The position numbers were made by a program, and so were the translations under genes. Below are positions 1-6,372 of a DNA stretch of 7,531 bases, in pieces; within the stretch, counting starts at the first letter, position 1; each line of letters starts with the position of its first letter. Below the pieces are notes generated by a model. That model saw nothing but the letters and a program-made list of their open reading frames with translations. It had not been told where the DNA came from and searched no databases. This DNA is from JAFDZV01 sp966128725 (GTDB taxonomy: Bacteria; Bacteroidota; Ignavibacteria; OLB7), in assembly GCA_966128725.1 (NCBI GenBank), contig CBHYLN010000197.1, positions 1 to 7,531 of the forward strand, written 5' to 3'.

Positions 1-220
1 TGGGCAGGATTGAGGCAGACACTCAGCGGCCGTTCGCGGAATAGGAGGCAGCGAAGATCGAAGCGACGCTCAAAGCAGCCAGCCGGTATCGAGCGGAATC
101 ACACTCGTCCTTCGCTTGCAACCGGCATCACATAGCGATAGCTTTGCCCCACCACTATCCATGCGGTCTCGACACCGACATGGAGACTCGCCCAACGGAT
201 GCTCTGGAGAAAACATCATT

Positions 221-670
221 ATGTTCAAGGATATCATTTGCCCGATTTCGGCCGAACGGCTGAACAAGCATGCTTCGCGCGTCGGCGCATCGCTGACGGC
301 CGCGTTGCTCGTCGCGTATTTCACAACCCGGTGGTGGCCGATTCTCGCCGTGGTGGTTCTCGACTACGTGATCCGCGTGTTCACGAGCCAAACCGCACCG
401 ATCGCCTTCGTCGCGAATGGACTGCTGAAGGCGCTTGCGATTGCCCCCTCTCCGATGGACAAGGCGCCGAAGATCTTCGCGTGGCGGGTCGGCTTCCTGA
501 TGGCGGTCGTGGCCGCCGCCGTAGCGCCGTTCAGCCTCTCCGCGAGCGCGGCCATCGCGCTGGCTCTGGCGGCCTTCAACGTGCTCGACGGCGTGTTCAA
601 CTTCTGCGTCGGGTGCGTGATGTACACACATCTCATTCTGCCACGGTTCCGATCCGGTGAGGCGGTGTAA
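221..670 (+). CDS. DUF4395-family small membrane protein
   Basis: A 149-residue integral membrane protein. It starts with a short segment holding a Cys-Pro (C7-P8) followed by AERLNKHASRVGA, then hydrophobic stretches at about 22-54, 89-107 and 108-126. It ends with FCVGCVMY (residues 128-135), a CxxC within the last membrane segment. The early Cys-Pro, the Asn-containing amphipathic helix and the late G-C motif are the pattern I associate with DUF4395 proteins, whose biochemical role is not established; members often lie near rhodanese or thioredoxin genes, but none is seen here. I chose the ATG at 221 because TGGAGA (205-210) lies about 10 bases upstream. The frame is open back to an ATG at 116, but that extension is polar and does not resemble the family. 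The two CxxC cysteines and C7 could be redox-active, which is inference. Confidence 0.75.
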   Translation: MFKDIICPISAERLNKHASRVGASLTAALLVAYFTTRWWPILAVVVLDYVIRVFTSQTAPIAFVANGLLKALAIAPSPMDKAPKIFAWRVGFLMAVVAAAVAPFSLSASAAIALALAAFNVLDGVFNFCVGCVMYTHLILPRFRSGEAV

Positions 671-731
671 GCAGACCGTGGGGACAATGAGCAATCCGCG
701 CGGTGGGTTCTGCTACCCCATTTCTTACCCC

Positions 732-773
732 AAAAAGAGAAAGCCGCGAATCTTTGCAGATATCGCGGCTTTT
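732..773 (-). terminator. Intrinsic terminator for tRNA-Glu, possibly bidirectional
   Basis: Perfect 10-bp inverted repeat: AAAGCCGCGA at 740-749 pairs with TCGCGGCTTT at 763-772 around a 13-base loop. Read on the - strand, the stem is followed by TCTCTTTTT (740 down to 732), so it fits termination of the tRNA-Glu transcript. Read on the + strand only four T follow (770-773), so it could weakly stop the DUF4395 transcript from the other side. Confidence 0.85.
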
Positions 774-785
774 CGGCCTATTCAG

Positions 786-857
786 TACTCCCAACGGGAT
801 TCGAACCCGTGCTACCACCTTGAAAGAGTGGCGACCTAACCACTAGTCGATGGGAGC
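786..857 (-). tRNA. tRNA-Glu, anticodon UUC
   Basis: Complete 72-nt cloverleaf on the - strand. The acceptor stem is GCTCCCA with TGGGAGT (a G-U pair at the first position) and the discriminator is A. The D arm closes with GAC/GTC and contains the AGTGGTTAG loop typical of tRNA-Glu. The anticodon arm is CCACT, loop CTTTCAA, GGTGG (last pair G-U), so the anticodon at 34-36 is TTC and decodes GAA/GAG. The T arm is ACGGG, loop TTCGAAT, CCCGT. No CCA is encoded (the next bases are CTG), so the 3' end must be added by a nucleotidyltransferase. A promoter lies 25-60 bases upstream and a hairpin terminator downstream, making it a single-gene unit. Confidence 0.98.
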
Positions 858-889
858 CTGCTGCCCCCCGGCAATCCGAAGAGATTGCG

Positions 890-918
890 AAGATAATCAG
901 GCTTGGGCGGTCGGACAA
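890..918 (-). promoter_or_regulatory. Sigma70-type promoter for tRNA-Glu
   Basis: On the - strand, TTGTCC (918-913) and TATCTT (895-890) are separated by exactly 17 bases, each matching four of six consensus positions. Initiation would fall near 883, giving a leader of about 25 nt before the mature tRNA 5' end at 857. Position and spacing fit a tRNA promoter; no other gene starts here on that strand. Confidence 0.6.
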
Positions 919-1001
919 CTGGGGAACAGTTTTTTACGGAGTTTTGGCCACGGAACGTTTCGGGCTCCCGATCGGGCTCCCCCGAATCGATCCGCGAGGG
1001 G

Positions 1002-1469
1002 CTACAGGCCCTTCTGGTCGGCCTTCTCCTTGCAGCAATCCGGCAGCCCCTCGTAGGCCTTGGCATCACGTGTCACGGTCTTGGTGGTGTAGCCGGTTTT
1101 GCCGATCGCCTGCTCGATCTTCGCGAGCGTCTCGGGCGTGTTGTTCTTCACCTTCACGAACGCCGTCTTGCTGGCCACGTCAACGTGAACCTTCTCGCAC
1201 TCCGGCACGCCCTTCACGCCGCGCGTGATGGCCTCGGCACAGGTTTCGCACTGCATGGTCGGCACGGAGATCCGCACCACATTGGGGTCGCTTACGTCAA
1301 GCCCGCCGGTAGCATCGGCAGTGGCAGCGGTTGCCGGGGCTTCGGCAGCCTGCGCCGCTGGCTTGGCATCGGCCTTGGGTTCAGCCTGGTTCTTCGGGGT
1401 GTCGGCGCCACCGCAGGCCCCAATGGCAATGGCGGCGGCAAGTGCCAGCGCCGATGTGGTCATCTTCAC
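1002..1469 (-). CDS. Lipoprotein with heavy-metal-associated (HMA) domain
   Basis: A 155-residue predicted lipoprotein. Residues 1-19 form a lipoprotein signal peptide ending in the lipobox IGAC, so C19 would be lipid-modified after export. Residues 22-56 are an Ala/Pro/Lys-rich spacer without predicted fold. Residues 64-132 form an HMA-type domain with the metal-binding motif TMQCETC (C74, C77), as in copper or mercury carriers such as CopZ/MerP. A C-terminal DCC pair (C145, C146) adds possible metal ligands. The likely role is binding a soft metal ion at the outer face of a membrane; which metal cannot be read from sequence. The start is GTG at 1469 because an AAGGAGA lies 8 bases upstream; ATG at 1463 is in frame but would sit 14 bases away. 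It is transcribed away from the FtsB-like gene, with no metal transporter or regulator in the window. Confidence 0.85.
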   Translation of the reverse strand: MKMTTSALALAAAIAIGACGGADTPKNQAEPKADAKPAAQAAEAPATAATADATGGLDVSDPNVVRISVPTMQCETCAEAITRGVKGVPECEKVHVDVASKTAFVKVKNNTPETLAKIEQAIGKTGYTTKTVTRDAKAYEGLPDCCKEKADQKGL

Positions 1470-1476
1470 AACGATT

Positions 1477-1483
1477 TCTCCTT
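1477..1483 (-). promoter_or_regulatory. Ribosome binding site of the HMA lipoprotein gene
   Basis: AAGGAGA on the - strand (1483 down to 1477) is a near-perfect Shine-Dalgarno sequence. Its 8-base spacing to the GTG at 1469, against 14 to the ATG at 1463, decides for the GTG start. Confidence 0.8.
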
Positions 1484-1663
1484 ATGTTTGGGCGTTCACG
1501 GATGTTCGGCTTTTCACGCGCGATGCGTGTACGGCAAATATCCTGAATCGGACGGGATCGGCAGTGCTAGACGGCCGATTGTTCGCATTCGTGCATGATA
1601 CCTGCCTCGGTTTCGGCGGTGTGCCGTTACGGGGTCATCGGTTTGCAACTCCAACCTGAATCG

Positions 1664-1984
1664 ATGAAACGCTTCCTGAAACGGCTTCAACGCCGCCGCC
1701 CCAAACCGCTTACAACGCGCCGCAAGGTGCTGTATGCGGTGCTGGCCGCGCTGCCCATCCTGTGCATCTTCACATTCGGCAACCGTGGGCTGCTCAATCG
1801 CCTGCGCCTGGAGAATCGGGCCGACGAGCTGCGCGCGCAGGTGTACGCCGAGCGCCACGTCACCGATTCGGTTCGCGCGGAGATCGCGCGCATCACCACC
1901 GATACGGCGGCCATCGAACGGCTGGCACGCGAGCACTACGGCATGGCGCGCCCCGGCGAGACGATCTACCGGATCGAGGAGTGA
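1664..1984 (+). CDS. FtsB/DivIC-like septum formation initiator protein
   Basis: A 106-residue single-pass membrane protein. Residues 1-21 are strongly basic (KRLQRRRPK and TTRRK), residues 22-38 form one transmembrane helix, and residues 42-80 are a Leu/Arg/Glu-rich coiled coil. The C-terminal ERLAREHYGMARPGETIYRI (86-105) is the hallmark of the FtsB/DivIC family, which bridges the periplasmic parts of the division complex with FtsL and FtsQ/DivIB. Length and topology match the family. I chose ATG at 1664 although the Shine-Dalgarno signal is poor; the in-frame ATG at 1595 would add 23 residues lacking family character. The stop overlaps the start of the ROK kinase gene (TGATG), indicating translational coupling. 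The 194-bp divergent gap upstream (1470-1663) must carry its promoter, but I see no convincing -35/-10 pair. Confidence 0.85.
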   Translation: MKRFLKRLQRRRPKPLTTRRKVLYAVLAALPILCIFTFGNRGLLNRLRLENRADELRAQVYAERHVTDSVRAEIARITTDTAAIERLAREHYGMARPGETIYRIEE

Positions 1985-2982
1985 TGACAACCGACACAGG
2001 GAATTCCACCGCGAACGGATCGGCCGTGGTTACGGCCAACGGCCCGCTGGCAATCGGTGTGGATGTTGGGGGCACGACGATCAAGTTCGGTCTGGTGACC
2101 GCCACCGGCGATCTTGTCGGGCAGCATGTTTTGCCAACCAACGCGGATGCCGGCCCGGATACGGTGCTTGACCGCATCGCCGAGGGAATTGCACCGCTGC
2201 TGAACCAGTGCGGCGAACGCCTGCATGGCATCGGGATCGGCGTGCCCGGCGTGATCAACAATCGCGGCGAGATCTGTTATCCGCCCAACTTCCCCGGCTG
2301 GGAGATTGTACATGTCGCCAGCCAGATCCGGACGAGGCTTGCCACAACTCTGCCGATTGCCGTGGAGAACGACGCCAACGTGGCCGCGTACGCCGAGGCA
2401 GCCACCAGCACCTATCGCGACTTCCTGTATGTGACGCTGGGCACGGGCGTAGGCGGCGCGATCATCGCCGATGGAACGATCTGGCGCGGCGGTACCGGCG
2501 GCGCCGGCGAGGTTGGCCACGTAAGCGTGGATATGAACGGCGCGCCCTGCAACTGTGGCTCGCGCGGCTGTGCCGAGGCCTACCTTGGGCAGCGGTACAT
2601 GACAGCCATCGCGGCCGAGCAACTGGCCAACGCACCACACGGGGTGGATTCCGTATTGCACACAATGATGGCCGCCGGCGCCGAGCTGAGCCCGCGCCTG
2701 CTGGATGAAGCAGCGCAGGGCGGCGACAGCTTTGCGCGAACATTTCTGGCCGGGATGGGCGAGATCCTGGGTGCGGTGCTGGCCTCGGCGCTGAACCTGC
2801 TGGATCTGCATCTGGTGATTGTTGGGGGCGGCATCGCCCGCTCCGAACAGTGGCTGCTGGACCCTGCCCGCGACTCCATGCGCCGCCGCGTGTTACGTTC
2901 GATCGCCGACGCCGATCTGCGCGCGGCACGATACGGCAACGATGCCGGGATGATAGGCGCCGCGCTGCTGGCACTATCATAG
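1984..2982 (+). CDS. ROK-family sugar kinase (glucokinase-like)
   Basis: A 332-residue cytoplasmic kinase expected to phosphorylate a hexose with ATP (for glucose, giving glucose 6-phosphate). Visible motifs in order: phosphate-binding IGVDVGGTTIKFG (24-36); VENDANVAAYAE (127-138) with the likely catalytic base D130; TLGTGVGG (151-158); EVGHVSVD with the zinc ligand H179; CNCGSRGCAE (189-198) with zinc ligands C189, C191 and C196 of the ROK signature; and a C-terminal VGGGIA (280-285) adenosine-binding turn. There is no N-terminal helix-turn-helix, so it is a kinase and not a ROK repressor. All key residues are present. An N-terminal extension of about 20 residues precedes the fold. The start overlaps the preceding stop by one base. 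Glucokinase is the best guess; N-acetylmannosamine, fructose or allose kinases of the same family cannot be excluded. Confidence 0.93.
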   Translation: MTTDTGNSTANGSAVVTANGPLAIGVDVGGTTIKFGLVTATGDLVGQHVLPTNADAGPDTVLDRIAEGIAPLLNQCGERLHGIGIGVPGVINNRGEICYPPNFPGWEIVHVASQIRTRLATTLPIAVENDANVAAYAEAATSTYRDFLYVTLGTGVGGAIIADGTIWRGGTGGAGEVGHVSVDMNGAPCNCGSRGCAEAYLGQRYMTAIAAEQLANAPHGVDSVLHTMMAAGAELSPRLLDEAAQGGDSFARTFLAGMGEILGAVLASALNLLDLHLVIVGGGIARSEQWLLDPARDSMRRRVLRSIADADLRAARYGNDAGMIGAALLALS

Positions 2983-3059
2983 CTCGGACGGCAGAAGTCG
3001 GCACGCTACCGCGAGGCGCGACCGCGGCACAGGCCCCCGGCACCTTACTCGGCGCACAG

Positions 3060-3089
3060 TTGACATCCGGCGCAACGGACTGGCAACAT
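3060..3089 (+). promoter_or_regulatory. Weak candidate promoter before the 190-residue membrane protein gene
   Basis: A perfect TTGACA (3060-3065) is followed after 18 bases by CAACAT (3084-3089), which matches TATAAT at only three positions. Initiation would fall around 3096, three bases before the ATG at 3099, so the message would be nearly leaderless; this agrees with the absence of a Shine-Dalgarno sequence there. The -10 is poor and the call is tentative. Confidence 0.3.
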
Positions 3090-3098
3090 CGTACCGCG

Positions 3099-3671
3099 AT
3101 GAAGATCGTACGAAAACCCAACGCCTGGCTGCATCGGCATATCGTGCATGTATACACCGCGCTGCCCCCCAAGCGTGTGCTGGCCGCATTCGCGCGCGAG
3201 ATAATACCCAAGCGACCACTTCGATTGTCATCATCGGTAGGCGACACATCCCCTTCGCTCCCCTATCAGGGGCCGGCAATCGGCCCGCGATATACGATCG
3301 AATGGCTATGGTACGATAGATTCACTAGCTCGCGCGAACGCCCGCTTCAGATTCTGGTGGACGTGAACGTAATGGCCGAAGCCCCCGGCTCACATATCGT
3401 TCTCGGGGTGCGCCAGGGCGTGGTTAACCGATTCATGGCTCGCGGCTTGCAGGCAATGGCATTGGGATTGGCGGCATGGTTCGCGATCGGGTTTGGTGGC
3501 CGGCCAAGGCCGGGATGGGCGATCGGCCTGCTGGCCGTGTTCGTGTTTTCCTATGGGATGGACGTTTTCTCCAGCTCACGCCACTGCATCTTTGCAACGG
3601 ACAACCTGCTGCTGTCGCTGGAACGCGAGGAGGAAGCCGCCGGTATCCCCAAAGGCGACGTGGTGCGCTGA
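3099..3671 (+). CDS. Unrecognised two-helix membrane protein
   Basis: A 190-residue protein whose family I do not recognise. Residues 1-112 look soluble and mixed alpha/beta, with a basic start (KIVRKP), an ALPPKRVLAAFARE helix and a later strand-like ERPLQILVDVNVMAE. Residues 115-133 and 139-158 are two hydrophobic helices separated by a short GRPRPGW turn, so the pair likely forms a hairpin with both ends on the same side. The tail 159-190 is charged (LEREEEAAG). The gap after the ROK gene is 116 bases, and no ribosome binding site precedes the ATG at 3099; the frame is open further upstream through the ROK gene, but only as its shadow. Codon choice is less GC-biased than in the flanking genes, especially at 3195-3330. 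Its stop overlaps an ATG that opens only ten codons. It is a real gene by length, membrane pattern and placement, but the function is unknown. Confidence 0.65.
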   Translation: MKIVRKPNAWLHRHIVHVYTALPPKRVLAAFAREIIPKRPLRLSSSVGDTSPSLPYQGPAIGPRYTIEWLWYDRFTSSRERPLQILVDVNVMAEAPGSHIVLGVRQGVVNRFMARGLQAMALGLAAWFAIGFGGRPRPGWAIGLLAVFVFSYGMDVFSSSRHCIFATDNLLLSLEREEEAAGIPKGDVVR

Positions 3672-3715
3672 TGGCCCGCGCTCGACCGCTACATCATTCA
3701 TGAACATCGGCACTG

Positions 3716-4489
3716 GTGAACTTCCCCGTTCATATCAACCTGTTTGGCCTGAGCATCGACGCACATCTGGTGTTCGAGATGGCGGCCTATTCGGCCGGTT
3801 TCCAGATCTACCTGCGCACCCGCAAGCGATGGCAGCACCCACCGCTGCCAACAACCGACATGATGGTGCTGGTGGCGGCATGCATCGTGGGCGCGCTTGT
3901 GGGCTCGAAGCTGCTGAACATCGCCGAAACCCCGTTGGTGTATTGGGCCAACCGCGCCAACATCCTGTTCTGGTTGAGCGGCAAAACCATCGTTGGCGGT
4001 TTCATCGGCGGGTGGCTTGGCGTTGAGATCGCCAAGAAGCAGCTCGGCATCGCGTACGCAACCGGCGACGCGTACGTGTTCCCGCTGATCGCGGGCACGG
4101 CTATCGGCCGTGTGGGATGTTTCCTGGCCGGCCTGGAGGATGGCACCTACGGAGTTGCCACGGGGCTTCCGTGGGGCGTGGATTTCGGCGACGGCATCAT
4201 CCGTCATCCAACCCAACTCTACGAGATCGCGTTCGTGTTGCTGCTTGGCGTGGTACTGTACTTCCGCATGCGCCGGCCGTATCCCAATGGCTATCTTTTC
4301 CGGGCGTTCATGCTGGGCTATTTTGCATTCCGCTTCGCCGTGGAATTCCTGAAGCCCCGCTACGACGCCTATCTCGGGCTGAGCGCGATCCAGATTGCCT
4401 CGCTGGCCGCCGCGGCCTTCTGCGCCTGGAGCGTCACAAGGCTTGGCAACAGCACACCTTCATCCAACCCACAGGGCATCAATGGCTGA
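3716..4489 (+). CDS. Divergent Lgt-like prolipoprotein diacylglyceryl transferase homologue
   Basis: A 257-residue multi-pass membrane protein of the Lgt fold. Canonical Lgt moves a diacylglyceryl group from phosphatidylglycerol to the lipobox Cys of prolipoproteins. Family motifs visible here: GKTIVGGFIGG (89-99), the signature-like GRVGCFLAG (131-139), HPTQLYE (164-170) and RFAVEFLKPR (206-215). The signature Arg (R132) and the late R206 are kept. The His of the canonical SFHGGL motif appears as Val (V93), and the Asn residues of GRxGNFxNGE appear as Cys and Ala. The enzyme may therefore use another acceptor or donor, or be a second Lgt beside a standard one elsewhere. GTG at 3716 is taken as start because an in-frame TGA ends at 3703; CTG at 3713 is the only alternative and no strong Shine-Dalgarno is seen. 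The 3' end overlaps the radical-SAM gene by 8 bases. Confidence 0.83.
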   Translation: MNFPVHINLFGLSIDAHLVFEMAAYSAGFQIYLRTRKRWQHPPLPTTDMMVLVAACIVGALVGSKLLNIAETPLVYWANRANILFWLSGKTIVGGFIGGWLGVEIAKKQLGIAYATGDAYVFPLIAGTAIGRVGCFLAGLEDGTYGVATGLPWGVDFGDGIIRHPTQLYEIAFVLLLGVVLYFRMRRPYPNGYLFRAFMLGYFAFRFAVEFLKPRYDAYLGLSAIQIASLAAAAFCAWSVTRLGNSTPSSNPQGING

Positions 4490-5936
4490 TCGGCCGTATC
4501 TGTTCTACGAACTGACCAACAGCATCTGTTCCACCTGCCTGCGCAAGGTGGAAGCCAAGGTGGTGATCCAGGACGGCCGCGTGTATCTGGACAAACACTG
4601 CCCCGTGCATCGGCGCGAGCGTGTGCTGATCTCCACCGACGCCGCCTACTACGAACAGCAACGGCGCTACCTGAAGCCGGGCCAGCTTCCCAAACGTTTC
4701 AACACGCCCACGGCCTACGGCTGCCCGTACGACTGCGGCCTGTGCCCGGACCACGAACAGCATAGCTGCCTTACGCTGGTGGAGATCACCGACGGCTGCA
4801 ACCTCACCTGCCCGGTCTGTTATGCCGAGTCGTCGCCGAAGCGCATGACACACCGCACGCTGGAGCAGATCGAGTTCATGCTGGATTGCGTGGTACGCAA
4901 CGAGGGCGAGCCCGACGTGGTGCAGATATCCGGCGGCGAGCCCACTATCCACCCGGATTTCTTCGCCGTGCTGGACCTTGCCAAGGCCAGACCGATCAAG
5001 CATCTGATGGTGAACACCAACGGCATCCGCATAGCGCAGGATCGCGAGTTCGCCAGGCGCCTTGCCGAGTACCAGCCGGGCTTCGAGATCTATCTGCAGT
5101 TCGATTCGCTCGACGACGGCCCCATCCGCGAGCTGCGCGGCGCGGATCTTCTGGCGATCCGCATGCGCGCGTTGGAACATCTGAACGAGTTCAACATCTC
5201 CACGACGCTGGTGGTGACGCTGAAGAAGGGATTGAACGACGGGGAGATCGGCAAGATCATCGAGTTCGCGCTGCAGCAACGGTGCGTGCGCGGCGTGACG
5301 TTCCAACCCGTGCAGGCCGCGGGACGGCTGGAGGAGTTCGACCCCGCGACCGACAGGCTTACCCTGGGCGAGGTGCGCCAGCAGATCCTTGCACAGTCCG
5401 ATGTGTTCAAGCCGGAGGATGTGATCCCGGTGCCATGCCATCCGGACTGTATCGCGATGGCGTATGCGCTGAAGATCGGCTCGCAGGTGGTGCCGCTTAC
5501 GGGAATGATCGATCCGGAGATCCTGCTGCAATCCGAGGGGAGCACCATCGTGTACGAGCAGCACCCCGCCCTGCGCGACTACCTGTTCCAGCTTTTCTCG
5601 ACATCGCACTCGCCGGAAAGCTCGGCGTATTCGCTGCGGCAACTGCTGTGCTGCATCCCGTTGGTGGAGGTGCCGGAGGATTTCGGCTACGACAACATCT
5701 TCCGCGTCATCATCATGCAGTTCCTTGATCCATATAACTTCGACGTCCGCTCGGTAAAGCGCTCCTGTGTGCATATCGTGCATCCCGACGGGCGACTGAT
5801 CCCCTTCGACACATACAACATCTTCTACCGCGACCAGCGGGAGGAATATCTGAAGCAGTTGCAGCAGGCGCACGCTCCGGTCGTGATCGAGCCGGCATTG
5901 CCATCGGCCGCGGTTGATATCACACTTCCGCACTAG
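4482..5936 (+). CDS. Radical-SAM enzyme of the MJ0619/tetraether lipid synthase (Tes) type
   Basis: A 484-residue multi-cluster radical-SAM protein. Residues 16-43 hold CSTC and CPVH (C16, C19, C40, H43), a rubredoxin-like metal site. Residues 81-89 are CPYDCGLCP (C81, C85, C88), followed by C96, fitting an auxiliary iron-sulfur cluster. C106-x3-C110-x2-C113 in DGCNLTCPVCYAES is the radical-SAM cluster, with the SAM-binding GGEPT at 151-155 and NTNGIRIA at 178-185. C-terminal cysteines C319, C323, C390, C391 and C429 could bind a further cluster. This order of motifs is that of MJ0619 and the archaeal Tes enzyme, which joins lipid tails through carbon-carbon bonds; bacterial relatives have been proposed to make membrane-spanning lipids. 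The exact substrate here is unknown. ATG at 4482 starts inside the Lgt-like gene, eight bases shared, so the two are almost certainly co-translated. A frame extension upstream is Arg/Pro-rich shadow. Confidence 0.9.
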   Translation: MADRPYLFYELTNSICSTCLRKVEAKVVIQDGRVYLDKHCPVHRRERVLISTDAAYYEQQRRYLKPGQLPKRFNTPTAYGCPYDCGLCPDHEQHSCLTLVEITDGCNLTCPVCYAESSPKRMTHRTLEQIEFMLDCVVRNEGEPDVVQISGGEPTIHPDFFAVLDLAKARPIKHLMVNTNGIRIAQDREFARRLAEYQPGFEIYLQFDSLDDGPIRELRGADLLAIRMRALEHLNEFNISTTLVVTLKKGLNDGEIGKIIEFALQQRCVRGVTFQPVQAAGRLEEFDPATDRLTLGEVRQQILAQSDVFKPEDVIPVPCHPDCIAMAYALKIGSQVVPLTGMIDPEILLQSEGSTIVYEQHPALRDYLFQLFSTSHSPESSAYSLRQLLCCIPLVEVPEDFGYDNIFRVIIMQFLDPYNFDVRSVKRSCVHIVHPDGRLIPFDTYNIFYRDQREEYLKQLQQAHAPVVIEPALPSAAVDITLPH

Positions 5937-5945
5937 GGGCCGGGA

Positions 5946-6251
5946 ATGGAACAACGAAATCGCAATACGCCAAGCCCTGCCGTGCGACTGCTGCTTGGCA
6001 TTGCCACGGGTGTGGGCCTGGCGGGGCTGGCGTTTCTCGGGCTCACCGTGTATGTGTTGGCGCAACTCGGCAAGCCCGCCAGTACCGGAATGATGGCCGT
6101 TGGCGTCGTGCTCGGCGTCGGCGCGGCCGTGCTTGCGGTGATCCTGGCAGTGGCCCGTTGGCGACGCGATGACAAAAGGTTCGTGGCCGGCATGGCAATC
6201 ACGCTTGGGTTGGGCGGTCTGTTGTTCGGCGCCTGCCTTGCAAGCCTGTAG
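5946..6251 (+). CDS. Small three-helix membrane protein, first of four paralogues
   Basis: A 101-residue hydrophobic protein of no family I know. A polar N-terminus (EQRNRNTPSP) is followed by helices at about 15-39, 48-70 and 79-99, with a basic loop RWRRDDKR (71-78) before the last helix, which would place this loop in the cytoplasm. The first helix (LLLGIATGVGLAGLAFLGL) and the loop plus third helix resemble the neighbour at 6373 closely and those at 6714 and 7126 more weakly. It starts nine bases after the stop of the radical-SAM gene behind a GGGCCGGGA stretch, so it belongs to the same transcript. An imperfect inverted repeat begins in its stop codon. Function unknown; a small accessory subunit or membrane anchor for the upstream enzymes is possible. 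Confidence 0.75.
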   Translation: MEQRNRNTPSPAVRLLLGIATGVGLAGLAFLGLTVYVLAQLGKPASTGMMAVGVVLGVGAAVLAVILAVARWRRDDKRFVAGMAITLGLGGLLFGACLASL

Positions 6252-6304
6252 CAGGCTGTTGTTGAAGAGTCTCAGAGGAACCGAAGGTATTTCAACAGGC
6301 TGCT
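6250..6304. repeat. Imperfect inverted repeat with a CAGGCTG(C)TTGAA-like arm
   Basis: Left arm AGCAGGCTGTTGTTGAA (6250-6266) pairs with right arm TTCAACAGGCTGCT (6291-6304): AGCAG/CTGCT, a G-G mismatch, CTG/CAG, a three-base bulge, then TTGAA/TTCAA, 13 pairs around a 24-base loop. TTCAACAGGCTGCT resembles ends of some insertion sequences and dispersed repeats. No T-run follows, so it is not a classic intrinsic terminator, but it could slow transcription or protect the upstream message. Confidence 0.55.
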
Positions 6305-6372
6305 GCGCATAATCGATGCGCTTCCGCGATCCGGGGACGTAGGACCAACTGTCGGCACGTACGCAACAAGCA

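Noticed and set aside
1..135. Open + frame from the left edge to a TAG at 133-135
   Set aside because: 44 codons, mostly Arg/Lys/Ser/Gln, no motif; it could be the tail of an upstream gene but cannot be supported. I see nothing else in 1-204.
917..935. AACTG/CAGTT hairpin followed by a T-run on the + strand
   Set aside because: Only five pairs, no + strand gene ends here, and it overlaps the tRNA -35 region, so a terminator role is unlikely.
964..985. Repeated GGGCTCCC with a CCCGATCGGG palindrome after the lipoprotein gene
   Set aside because: No U-run follows on the - strand and the pairing is short; probably chance in GC-rich DNA.
1517..1531. CACGC/GCGTG small stem in the divergent gap
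   Set aside because: Five pairs only, not linked to a promoter or a known operator.
2462..3247. Open frame of 261 codons on the - strand over the ROK kinase end
   Set aside because: Arg/Pro/Ser-rich composition without any motif; shadow of the kinase.
3671..3703. Ten-codon ORF starting in the TGATG at the end of the unknown membrane protein gene
   Set aside because: MARARPLHHS has no recognisable role; it may aid translational coupling to the GTG at 3716, but nothing proves it is a gene.
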